Source: Spirochaetaceae bacterium (GTDB lineage Bacteria; Spirochaetota; Spirochaetia; Treponematales; Breznakiellaceae). Taken from it: a stretch of DNA of 8,769 bases. The position numbers were made by a program, and so were the translations under genes. The notes under the pieces were generated by a model, which did not search any database, had not been told where the DNA came from, and saw only the letters and a program-made list of their open reading frames with translations. The stretch's first letter is position 1; each line of letters starts with the position of its first letter. Where the stretch lies: assembly GCA_031267955.1 (NCBI GenBank), contig JAIRYB010000087.1:1-8769 (forward strand), given 5' to 3'. This document shows positions 1 to 6,409 of this stretch, piece after piece.

Positions 1-40
1 ATAGGTTTGGATCTGCGTTTTTTTGGTTTCCGGATATATT

Positions 41-454
41 ATGGACGAAAAAAAGATCACCAAGATTGATATTCTCGATTCGATATACCAGAAAACCGGG
101 ATGAATCGCAAAGAAATACGGGAAGTTGTCGATCTTTTTCTGGACGACATAAAGGGCGCTTTGATCAGGGGTATAGTGGTCGAACTCCGGGGTTTCGGCA
201 CTTTCGAGGCGCGCATACGTAAGGGCAGATCGAAGGCCAGGAATCCGAGGACCGGGATGCCGGTAGCGGTGAATTCCCACGGGGTAGCCGCGTTCAGGCC
301 GGGGAGGGAGCTTAAGCGGGATGTCTGGCCCCTCAGCGCGGTGAATTCCGGCGAAGCATCCGGTACCCCGTCGGCAGACGCGCCGCCGCCCGGCCCGGCG
401 GAAAACAGCATCCAGGAAAACGGCCGGGGAGCCCCGCAAAGCGGCGCTTCATGA
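41..454 (+). CDS. hup: HU/IHF-family nucleoid DNA-binding protein with a low-complexity C-terminal tail
   Basis: This is a DNABII-family protein that binds and bends DNA as a dimer in the nucleoid. Residues 1-99 form the HU core: an N-terminal helical dimerisation part (about 3-45), then the family signature starting GFGTFEAR at residue 51. The arm tip carries RNPRTG at 67-72, with the usual DNA-intercalating proline at 69. Typical HU proteins are about 90-100 residues; this one has 137, the last 38 being rich in Pro, Ala, Gly and Ser with no recognisable fold. I start it at ATG 41. An in-frame TTG at 23 would add six residues, but the family homology begins just after ATG 41. The Shine-Dalgarno sequence is weak, and only 40 bases of upstream sequence are visible, so no promoter can be judged. 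The stop codon overlaps the lnt start (ATGA at 451-454), which implies translational coupling. Confidence 0.93.
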   Translation: MDEKKITKIDILDSIYQKTGMNRKEIREVVDLFLDDIKGALIRGIVVELRGFGTFEARIRKGRSKARNPRTGMPVAVNSHGVAAFRPGRELKRDVWPLSAVNSGEASGTPSADAPPPGPAENSIQENGRGAPQSGAS

Positions 455-2178
455 AACAGAATTTTCCAAAGCTAAGGCTTTTTTTTGTACACCTGCTCCT
501 TGTCCTGCTGGGGGCCCTGCTGTTTGCCGCTTCCTTTCCGAATATCCTGTCCGCAGACGGGTTCCCGTTTCTGGCCTGGATCGCCTTTGTCCCTGTGTTC
601 TACCTTATTCACAGCACATCCCCGCTTTCTTCGGTCTTCTGGGGCGCCCTTTACGGCTACGCCGCCTACGGGTTTTTCAATTACTGGCTCAGCGTATTCC
701 ACCCCCTGGCGGGGATTATCGTCGATTCAATCTACCTGGTGTACTTTGCCGCCCTCTTTCCCCTGCTCAAGCTGGCAGGCATCCTCTTTCCCCGGCGGGG
801 CTACCTTGTCCAGTGGGCCGTCTGGATAGCGTATGAATACCTGCGTACCCTGGGCTTTCTGGGCTATTCCTACGGGATTGCCGGATATTCCCAGTGGTCC
901 GTCCTGCCGCTTATCCAGATAGCCGATATTTTCGGCGTCTGGGGCGTTTCCGCGCTGGTGGTGTTTCCCTCAGCCGCGCTGGCCGCCGCCCTGCGCCCGG
1001 TTTCGGCAACGGCTTTGCCGGCGGCGGGGGTAAAAGCGCCGGCGGGCGGGCCGGGAAAACCGGGACGGGGCGGGGCCGCCCTGTTTGTCGCGGGCATTCC
1101 CGCGCGCCTTGGGGCATTTTTCCGGCGCGAGCGCGTTGCCTGCTGCCTCTGGCTTGCCGCCCTGGCCGGAACGCTTGTCTACGGCGCGCTTTCCCCGGCG
1201 GATTACCGGGACGCGCCTTCGGTACGCCTCGCCCTTATCCAGCATAACACCGACCCCTGGAAGGGCGGCATAGCCCAGTACCGGAGGAATTACGAAGTCC
1301 TAAAACGCCTCTCCCTTGAAGCGCTGGGGGAAACGCCTAAGCCCGATCTTGTTGTCTGGTCGGAAACGGCCTTTGTCCCCCGTATTTACTGGCATACAAC
1401 CTACCGCGACGATCCCCCTTCCTGGGAACTGATAAGGGAACTGCTGGACTTCCTGAAACAGCAGGACGTGCCTTTCCTGATAGGCAACGACGACGCCCGG
1501 AAAGAGCCGCCCAAAAACCCCGAAGATAGTTACCGGGTCGATTACAATGCGGTTATGCTCTTTGAAAGGGGGGAGGAGGCGGCCCTGTACCGGAAACTCC
1601 ACCTGGTCCCGTTCACCGAGCATTTCCCCTACGGAAAGCAGTTCCCCTGGGTCTACAACGCCCTAAAAAACGCGGATACTCACTTTTGGGAAAATGGGGC
1701 CGAGGCTACGGTTTTTGAAAGCGCGGGGGTCAAATTTTCCACCCCCATCTGTTTCGAGGATACTTTCGGTTACCTTCCCCGGCTTTTTACCCGGAACGGG
1801 GCGGAACTTATTGTCAACCTTTCCAACGACGCGTGGTCCGCCAGCCTTCCCGCGCAGATGCAGCACCTGTCCATGGCGGTATTCCGGGCCGTGGAGAACC
1901 GCCGTTCCATGGCGCGTTCCACGGCATCGGGCCAGACCTGCGGCATCGATCCGAACGGGAAAATTCTGGCCATGGCCGAGCCTTTCGCGGAGGCCTCCCT
2001 CAATGTTGATCTTCCTATAGTCAAAAAAACCACGCTTTACACCCGTTTTGGGGATATTTGGGGCCAATTATTCGCGGTTTCCGCGCTGGCGATCTTGCTG
2101 ATTGGCATCGCGCGCTGTATACTTGGCAGACGGGCCGGGGGAAAGCCGGCTTCTGACGGCCGTGCCGGCGTTAATTAG
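451..2178 (+). CDS. lnt: Apolipoprotein N-acyltransferase (Lnt)
   Basis: Lnt is the inner-membrane enzyme that transfers an acyl chain from phospholipid to the N-terminal cysteine of apolipoproteins, the last step of lipoprotein maturation. The protein has 575 residues. Residues 8-180 contain several hydrophobic helices, another spans about 225-245, then comes a periplasmic nitrilase-like domain (about 255-525), and a last membrane helix lies near 538-559. The catalytic triad is visible as Glu305 (WSETA), Lys382 (YRKLHLVPF) and Cys434 (ICFEDTFG). Glu390 and Glu436 occupy the two other conserved glutamate positions. Lys-to-Cys spacing is 52 residues, the same as in the E. coli enzyme. Relative to E. 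coli (512 residues) there is extra Pro/Gly/Ala/Arg-rich sequence at about 181-222, between membrane helices, which probably forms a loop. No Shine-Dalgarno sequence precedes the ATG, so translation is likely coupled to the overlapping HU gene. Confidence in function is high. Confidence 0.96.
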   Translation: MKQNFPKLRLFFVHLLLVLLGALLFAASFPNILSADGFPFLAWIAFVPVFYLIHSTSPLSSVFWGALYGYAAYGFFNYWLSVFHPLAGIIVDSIYLVYFAALFPLLKLAGILFPRRGYLVQWAVWIAYEYLRTLGFLGYSYGIAGYSQWSVLPLIQIADIFGVWGVSALVVFPSAALAAALRPVSATALPAAGVKAPAGGPGKPGRGGAALFVAGIPARLGAFFRRERVACCLWLAALAGTLVYGALSPADYRDAPSVRLALIQHNTDPWKGGIAQYRRNYEVLKRLSLEALGETPKPDLVVWSETAFVPRIYWHTTYRDDPPSWELIRELLDFLKQQDVPFLIGNDDARKEPPKNPEDSYRVDYNAVMLFERGEEAALYRKLHLVPFTEHFPYGKQFPWVYNALKNADTHFWENGAEATVFESAGVKFSTPICFEDTFGYLPRLFTRNGAELIVNLSNDAWSASLPAQMQHLSMAVFRAVENRRSMARSTASGQTCGIDPNGKILAMAEPFAEASLNVDLPIVKKTTLYTRFGDIWGQLFAVSALAILLIGIARCILGRRAGGKPASDGRAGVN

Positions 2179-2202
2179 TTTTTAAGGATGCCTGTCTATA
2201 AT
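2174..2202 (+). promoter_or_regulatory. Candidate promoter for the response regulator-bactofilin genes
   Basis: A perfect TATAAT lies at 2197-2202, 41 bases before the response regulator ATG. The -35 region is poor: TTAGTT at 2175-2180 with a 16-base spacer. The call rests on the -10 box and on the 65-base gap after lnt, so it is tentative. Confidence 0.4.
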
Positions 2203-2243
2203 GTGTCTGCATCATAGGCGGACTCTGGTTAAGGTAAAGGGAT

Positions 2244-2954
2244 ATGAGCGGGCGAAAAAAGATACTTATAGTCGATGACGAGCAGCTTAACCTTGATTTT
2301 TTTGATGTGATGCTCTCCAAACTTGGGTTTGTCGTTGAAAAGGCGGAGGACGGGCTCGCCGCCCTGGAAAAAGTAAAGCATTTCCGCCCGGATTTGATCA
2401 TCCTCGACAATGTTATGCCCAAAATGTCCGGCTGGGAGGTTACCAAGACCCTCAAGAAGGACATCAAGTACCGCGAAATCCCCATCATCATGTTTTCGGC
2501 CCTGGGGGACGTAAAGGACAAAATCGAAGGGTTCGAACTGGGGGTGGACGATTATATCACCAAGCCTTTCAATTTTTCCGAGGTCCTGGCCCGGATCCGG
2601 GCTGTACTCAGGAACCGGGAGCTTTTCGGGCAGATTGTCTACCGGGAAAGCCGCCTTAACCTGGCGGAAGCTTTCGGCATGGACATGAAAAGCAAAACCG
2701 CGGATTTTATCAAAAGCGTGGACGGCCTTGACGCGGCTATTTCCCATCTTCCGCAGGACGGGGCGGCGGACGCCGCTCTTCTGGCAAAGCAGCTTGAGAC
2801 GATCAGGGAAAAAACATCCGCGGTACGGAAGAATATCGCGGAGCTGGACGCCAGGATAGACCGGACCATTGCCGAATGGCAGGATTTGAAGAAAAATGAA
2901 ATCGAGATCCGTATTCTGGAAGAGAATATCAGAAAATCCGTACATCAGGATTAA
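2244..2954 (+). CDS. Response regulator with receiver domain and C-terminal helical region, no DNA-binding domain seen
   Basis: Residues 1-125 are a CheY-like receiver domain. The acidic pair is Asp11-Asp12, the phospho-accepting Asp55 lies in ILDNVMP, the switch Ser is at 85 and the conserved Lys107 lies in TKPF. All key residues are present, so it should be phosphorylated by a histidine kinase, but no kinase gene lies in the window. Residues 135-236 are charged, helix-prone and probably partly coiled coil (about 185-232). I recognise no helix-turn-helix, GGDEF, HD or other output domain there, so it probably works through protein contacts. The start ATG at 2244 has an AAAGGG ribosome binding site just upstream. 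The bactofilin gene follows after 8 bases, with its ribosome binding site overlapping this stop codon. This suggests co-expression and possibly a shared role in cell shape or envelope organisation; that last point is inference. Confidence 0.9.
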   Translation: MSGRKKILIVDDEQLNLDFFDVMLSKLGFVVEKAEDGLAALEKVKHFRPDLIILDNVMPKMSGWEVTKTLKKDIKYREIPIIMFSALGDVKDKIEGFELGVDDYITKPFNFSEVLARIRAVLRNRELFGQIVYRESRLNLAEAFGMDMKSKTADFIKSVDGLDAAISHLPQDGAADAALLAKQLETIREKTSAVRKNIAELDARIDRTIAEWQDLKKNEIEIRILEENIRKSVHQD

Positions 2955-2962
2955 GGGTTGGT

Positions 2963-3385
2963 ATGGCCAGGTTTGAAGGAAAGACCAGGGACAGCGAGGC
3001 CGTTGTTGTCTTCGGTCCCGGCACCCGCTTTAACGGCTTGCTCCGTTTTAAGGAAACCCTCTGTATCCGGGGGGAATTCAAGGGGACCATCGAGGCTACC
3101 GGGGCGCTTATCGTAGACAAGGGGGCCGTTGTGGAAGCCGACCGCGTCTCGGTTTCCTCCCTCATTGTGTACGGCACGGTGATCGGGGAAGTCCGCGCGG
3201 TGGACAAGGTTGATATGCTGAGCGGCGCCGAAGTCCGGGGCGATGTAAGCGCCGCCCGGCTGCGCATTGCCGACGGGGTCCTGTTCGAAGGGCAGAGCTC
3301 CATGATCCGGGGCGACAAGGAAACGGAGATATTCTCCCGCTCCACGGAAGAAATAAAAGCCGAACTGCAGCGGGGCCGGCGGTAG
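2963..3385 (+). CDS. Bactofilin-family cytoskeletal protein
   Basis: Bactofilins (formerly DUF583, also called CcmA) polymerise without nucleotide into beta-helical filaments that scaffold wall and envelope enzymes at the membrane. The 140-residue protein has the usual plan: a short, charged N-terminal tail (1-13), a core of short repeating beta turns (about 14-115) with characteristic stretches such as GPGTRFNGLLRF (18-29) and IRGEFKGTI (35-43), and a charged C-terminal tail (117-140). Hydrophobic residues alternate at regular intervals through the core, as expected for a right-handed beta-helix. An AAGGG ribosome binding site overlaps the preceding stop codon, 5 bases from the ATG. Bactofilin genes often sit beside M23 peptidase genes; here the neighbour is a response regulator instead. 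Bactofilins have been linked to cell shape and motility in spirochaetes, but the role here is inferred only from family membership. Confidence 0.92.
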   Translation: MARFEGKTRDSEAVVVFGPGTRFNGLLRFKETLCIRGEFKGTIEATGALIVDKGAVVEADRVSVSSLIVYGTVIGEVRAVDKVDMLSGAEVRGDVSAARLRIADGVLFEGQSSMIRGDKETEIFSRSTEEIKAELQRGRR

Positions 3386-3401
3386 ATCCGCCCGCGCGGA
3401 T
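3386..3401 (+). other. Small perfect hairpin between bactofilin and cinA
   Basis: ATCCGC at 3386-3391 pairs with GCGGAT at 3396-3401 around a four-base loop. The hairpin starts directly after the bactofilin stop codon and ends directly before an ATG at 3402. No T-run follows, so it is not an intrinsic terminator. It may affect translation or mRNA stability at the junction. Confidence 0.45.
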
Positions 3402-3422
3402 ATGGGCAGGCGTGAATTTGCG

Positions 3423-3926
3423 ATGAACAGCGCTGTTTCCAACGCGGAAAAACTGATACGCATAGCTTCCGAAAAGGGGCTTAGGGTTGTTCTGGCAGAA
3501 TCCTGCACAGCCGGCCTCGCGTCAAACCTGCTCGCGGAAACAAGCGGGGCTTCGGGGGTGCTGTGGGGATCCTATGTCACCTATACCCCGGAGGCGAAAC
3601 AGGCCATGCTTGGCCTTGAAAACGGAGTGCTGGAAAAATACGGCGCGGTAAGCCGGGAAACCGCCCTTGCCATGGCGGAGGGGGCGCTGAGGGCGAGCGG
3701 CGCGGATATAGCCGCTTCGGTGACCGGGCTTGCCGGCCCCGGAGGCGACGGTTCGGATAAGCCCGTGGGCACCGTGTTTATTGCCGGCCTTTGCCGCGCG
3801 GGCGGCCCGGCCGAAATCCGGGAGTACCATTTTGCCGGGCCCCGGAACAGCGTCCGCCTTGAGGCCGCCGGGGAACTTATCGCGCTCCTTCTGAGTCTGG
3901 CCGGGCGTCCGTCTGAATCCGGATAA
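3423..3926 (+). CDS. pncC: CinA C-terminal-domain protein, probable nicotinamide mononucleotide amidase (PncC)
   Basis: This is a stand-alone CinA C-terminal domain. Characterised members hydrolyse nicotinamide mononucleotide to nicotinic acid mononucleotide, feeding NAD recycling. Visible family motifs are AESCTAG at 25-31 with the conserved Ser27, the YVTYTPEAK stretch at 51-59 with Tyr54 and Lys59, GAVS at 74-77, and TGLAGPGG...KPVGTV at about 101-118. At 167 residues it is close to the E. coli PncC length and lacks the N-terminal MoeA-like domain of full CinA. I prefer ATG 3423, which has a GGCAGG upstream (12-base spacing). The in-frame ATG at 3402 would add seven residues but lacks a ribosome binding site and abuts a hairpin. 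It lies 37 bases after the bactofilin gene with no promoter seen, so it is probably in the same transcript. Amidase activity is inferred from the family; older annotations call such genes competence/damage-inducible. Confidence 0.9.
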   Translation: MNSAVSNAEKLIRIASEKGLRVVLAESCTAGLASNLLAETSGASGVLWGSYVTYTPEAKQAMLGLENGVLEKYGAVSRETALAMAEGALRASGADIAASVTGLAGPGGDGSDKPVGTVFIAGLCRAGGPAEIREYHFAGPRNSVRLEAAGELIALLLSLAGRPSESG

Positions 3927-3934
3927 TTGATCGC

Positions 3935-3961
3935 TTGACAAGTTTGCCGTTTCGGTATTAA
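3935..3961 (+). promoter_or_regulatory. Candidate promoter upstream of the rho leader
   Basis: A perfect TTGACA lies at 3935-3940, just after cinA. The best -10 match is TATTAA at 3956-3961, which is only 4 of 6 with a short 15-base spacer. If active, its transcript would run straight into the hairpin plus T-run at 3975-4028. Confidence 0.35.
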
Positions 3962-3974
3962 ACTGGTTCTATAA

Positions 3975-4028
3975 AACGGGAATTTCAAAAAACTAGGGAA
4001 GTTTGTTTTGAATTCCGTTGATTTTTTT
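3975..4028 (+). terminator. Intrinsic terminator or attenuator between cinA and rho
   Basis: The arm at 3975-3990 (AACGGGAATTTCAAAA) pairs with 4006-4019 (TTTTGAATTCCGTT) over 14 base pairs, with two single-base bulges. Inside it, AACT at 3991-3994 can pair with AGTT at 4000-4003. A run of seven T residues follows at 4022-4028. The shape is that of an intrinsic terminator with an AT-rich stem. It can end the cinA transcript. If the TTGACA promoter at 3935 is real, it would instead lie in the rho leader as an attenuator. Confidence 0.6.
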
Positions 4029-4054
4029 GACCTATCGGCAAACCTAAATATACA
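4027..4054 (+). promoter_or_regulatory. Candidate rho promoter
   Basis: TTGACC at 4027-4032 (5 of 6) and TATACA at 4049-4054 (4 of 6) are separated by 16 bases. The -35 box overlaps the end of the upstream terminator T-run. A start near 4061 would give a leader of about 138 bases before rho. The surrounding sequence is much more AT-rich than the genes, as expected for a control region. Confidence 0.4.
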
Positions 4055-4144
4055 ACAGGAAAATTGTAATTAAAGCTATTGTTTTCTTGCCCGCTGGAGA
4101 AAATTGTATTTGCGTAATTTATTATAAACGGCTCACAGGATTAG

Positions 4145-4173
4145 CTATTCCCATGCGTTTAACGCGGGAATAG
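4145..4173 (+). promoter_or_regulatory. Strong stem-loop in the rho 5' leader
   Basis: CTATTCCC (4145-4152) pairs perfectly with GGGAATAG (4166-4173). Above a two-base bulge, GCGT (4155-4158) pairs with ACGC (4162-4165), leaving a TTA loop. No T-run follows, so it is not a terminator. It ends 14 bases before the rho ribosome binding site (AGAGG at 4188-4192), close enough to influence ribosome loading or Rho binding to its own mRNA. Rho is autoregulated in other bacteria; a role here is inference. Confidence 0.55.
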
Positions 4174-4198
4174 GAAATGAATAAGGCAGAGGTTAGTC

Positions 4199-6079
4199 AT
4201 GGCATTTATCAGAAAAGGCCGCTCTCCGAAAACCGCGGAAAGCGAGGATACTTTACCGGAGCTTAAGGCTTATACGGCCCCTGAATCCGGCCCGGGTGAA
4301 GGTATGCTGTCTTTTGATTCGGAGGCCGGCGAGGACGCGGCCGAGCGCCCCGGCGGCAGGGTGATGGTCCGTGCCAAAACCCGCCGGGTGGCTGCCCGGC
4401 AGGAACCCGCCGCCCCGGCTCCGGCGCTGCCCGCCGTTGCTCCGGGCGTGGAAAACGCGGGTTTCGACATTCCTATCGGCGAACCGGCCCATTCCGGTTC
4501 CGGGCGGTCCCGGGGGAGGCGCCCCCACGACCGCAACGAAAACCACGGGGGCGGCGAATCTTCCGGGGAGGCGGCCCTGTTCGCCGGGGGCCGGCCTTCC
4601 GCCCCCCAGCCGCGCGGCCAGGCCGGGGCAAACGGCGCCGAGCCCCTTTTCGGGGAGGGGCGGAACGGTCACGGCGGGAACGGCCCGGCCCAGGCCGCCG
4701 ATACCGGCCCGGCCCAGGCGCTGTCCGCTATTCCCAAGCTGCCGTCCATGCCGGATATTTACGGAAAGCCCGAACCGCGCAACGATCAGGACAACGGCAA
4801 GCCCCGGCTTTCGATCAACGAGCTTATCCGGCTCAACATGATCGATCTGCGGGAATTGGCTGCTTGCTACGGCATCTCCCACGAGGATATGGTTTCCCTT
4901 AAAAAACAGGAAATCGTCTTCTCTGTTTTAAAGGCCCATACGGAACGGGGGGGCATTATCTACGCCTACGGTTCCCTGGAAATACTGCCCGACGGCTACG
5001 GTTTTTTGCGCAGCCCGCAGAATTCCTACCTCCCCGGCCCCGACGACATCTATATCAGCCCGAGCCAGATACGGCTCTTCGCCCTGAAAACCGGGGATAC
5101 CGTGTACGGCCAGATCCGCAGCCCCAAGGAAACCGAGCGTTTCTTCGCCATGCTCCGGGTGGAAACCGTCAACTACGACGATCCTACCGTGGCCCAGAAC
5201 CGCATCCCCTTTGACAACCTTACGCCCCTGTACCCGAACCGCAAGCTGAACCTGGAAACAACCACCGACGGCATCTCCGAGCGTATCATCAACCTGTTCT
5301 GCCCCATCGGGAAAGGCCAGCGGGCGCTTATCGTGGCGCCCCCCAGGACCGGCAAGACCATCATGATGCAGAAGATAGCCAACGCCATAACCAAGAACCA
5401 CCCGGAGGTCTACCTTATCGTGCTGCTCATCGACGAGCGGCCCGAAGAGGTTACCGACATGGAACGTACTGTCCGGGCCGAGGTTATCTCATCGACCTTT
5501 GACGAGCAGGCTACCCGCCATGTGCAGGTGACGGAAATGGCCCTGGAAAAGGCAAAACGCCTGGTCGAACACAAGAAGGACGTGGTGATACTCCTCGACT
5601 CGATAACCCGCCTGGCGCGGGCCTACAACCAGACTGTTCCCACGAGCGGTAAGATCCTTTCAGGCGGCGTGGATTCCAACGCCCTGCACAAGCCCAAGCG
5701 TTTCTTCGGCGCGGCCCGGAATATCGAAGAAGGGGGGAGCCTTACCATCATTTCCACCGCCCTGATCGAAACCGGCAGCCGCATGGACGAGGTGATCTTC
5801 GAGGAATTCAAGGGGACCGGCAACCTGGAGATCGACCTGGACCGCCGCATTTCCGATCGCAGGCTCTTTCCGGCCATCAATATCAAGAAATCCGGCACCA
5901 GGAAAGAGGAACTCCTCCTTACCGAAGAGGAGATGCAGAGGATGTGGATACTCCGCAAGGTTATCAACCCCATGGACGATATCGAGATCATCGAACTGCT
6001 TATTGACAGAATGAAGAAAAGCAAGAATAATGAAGCGTTCCTCAGATCCATGAATACAGGCGCTGCCGGGGCGGATTAG
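4199..6079 (+). CDS. rho: Transcription termination factor Rho with a long disordered N-terminal extension
   Basis: Rho is a hexameric RNA helicase that binds C-rich unstructured RNA and releases RNA polymerase. Residues from about 204 match the standard protein. They comprise the N-terminal helical domain (about 206-250), the cold-shock-like RNA-binding domain (about 252-325) with Tyr267 and Phe269 in GYGFLRS, and the RecA-like ATPase. Walker A is APPRTGKT at 380-387 with Lys386, Walker B ends at Asp467 (ILLDSITR), the Q-loop region is SGKILSGGVDSNALH, and the arginine finger is Arg568 in SGTRKE. From Walker A to the arginine finger, spacing equals that of E. coli Rho. The total of 626 residues compares with 419 in E. 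coli; the excess is an N-terminal stretch rich in Gly, Ala, Pro, Arg, Glu and Asn that is probably disordered. ATG 4199 has AGAGG six bases upstream. rpmE follows with no terminator seen between. Confidence 0.97.
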   Translation: MAFIRKGRSPKTAESEDTLPELKAYTAPESGPGEGMLSFDSEAGEDAAERPGGRVMVRAKTRRVAARQEPAAPAPALPAVAPGVENAGFDIPIGEPAHSGSGRSRGRRPHDRNENHGGGESSGEAALFAGGRPSAPQPRGQAGANGAEPLFGEGRNGHGGNGPAQAADTGPAQALSAIPKLPSMPDIYGKPEPRNDQDNGKPRLSINELIRLNMIDLRELAACYGISHEDMVSLKKQEIVFSVLKAHTERGGIIYAYGSLEILPDGYGFLRSPQNSYLPGPDDIYISPSQIRLFALKTGDTVYGQIRSPKETERFFAMLRVETVNYDDPTVAQNRIPFDNLTPLYPNRKLNLETTTDGISERIINLFCPIGKGQRALIVAPPRTGKTIMMQKIANAITKNHPEVYLIVLLIDERPEEVTDMERTVRAEVISSTFDEQATRHVQVTEMALEKAKRLVEHKKDVVILLDSITRLARAYNQTVPTSGKILSGGVDSNALHKPKRFFGAARNIEEGGSLTIISTALIETGSRMDEVIFEEFKGTGNLEIDLDRRISDRRLFPAINIKKSGTRKEELLLTEEEMQRMWILRKVINPMDDIEIIELLIDRMKKSKNNEAFLRSMNTGAAGAD

Positions 6080-6112
6080 GGGAATCCGGTATTTTTAACG
6101 GAGATCTTTTTT

Positions 6113-6192
6113 GCCCGGGTCTTGCCCGGGCGGACAAGCAGAAGGCGTCCTTAAACCGGCCTTGATGCCGGAGTTGGACGGCGATTTGGAGG
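6113..6192 (+). promoter_or_regulatory. Structured leader of rpmE, possible ribosomal-protein autoregulatory element
   Basis: The 123-base rho-rpmE gap holds two hairpins. The first pairs GCCCGGG (6113-6119) with CCCGGGC (6125-6131). The second is two-tiered: CGTCC (6146-6150) with GGACG (6176-6180), enclosing CCGGC (6156-6160) with GCCGG (6167-6171). The second ends eight bases before the GGAGG ribosome binding site (6188-6192). L31 leader RNAs that control their own gene are known in several bacterial groups. Assigning this one is inference from position and structure; I cannot match it to a known motif. Confidence 0.45.
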
Positions 6193-6202
6193 AAAACCGT
6201 AA

Positions 6203-6409
6203 ATGAAAGAGAAGATACATCCCAAATACGAGGCGGCCAAGATCACCTGCGCCTGCGGGAACGTTATCGAGACCCGTTCCACAGTCAAGGACATCAAAGT
6301 GGAAATTTGCTCGGCCTGCCATCCTTTCTTCACAGGCAAGCAGAAGCTGGTTGACACAGCCGGCCGTATCGAACGGTTCAGGAAGAAGTACAACATCAAG
6401 GAAAGTTAA
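6203..6409 (+). CDS. rpmE: 50S ribosomal protein L31 (bL31), zinc-binding form
   Basis: bL31 sits on the large ribosomal subunit and bridges it to the small subunit. The 68-residue protein begins MKEKIHPKY, typical of the family. It carries four cysteines, Cys16 and Cys18 (CAC) and Cys36 and Cys39 (CSAC), so it is the zinc-binding type. Cells starved of zinc often replace it with a cysteine-free paralogue; none is in this window. PFFTGKQK at 41-48 and the basic C-terminus are also typical. A clear GGAGG lies ten bases before ATG 6203. The gene follows rho, and I see no promoter of its own, so transcription probably reads through from rho. Confidence 0.97.
   Translation: MKEKIHPKYEAAKITCACGNVIETRSTVKDIKVEICSACHPFFTGKQKLVDTAGRIERFRKKYNIKES

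Noticed and set aside
2229..2945. Minus-strand frame of 238 codons opposite the response regulator
   Set aside because: It is the antisense shadow of a clear receiver-domain gene, and its translation matches no family I know.
4123..4128. TATAAA as an additional -10 box in the rho leader
   Set aside because: No -35-like hexamer lies 15-19 bases upstream; the match is expected in AT-rich sequence.
4253..4882. Minus-strand frame of 209 codons opposite the Rho N-terminal extension
   Set aside because: The low-complexity GC-rich sequence leaves all frames open. The plus frame is continuous with the Rho core and has a good ribosome binding site.
6113..6131. CCCGGG hairpin after rho as a rho-gene terminator
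   Set aside because: The T-run lies before the hairpin on the plus strand, and the minus strand has A residues after it, so it is not an intrinsic terminator on either strand.
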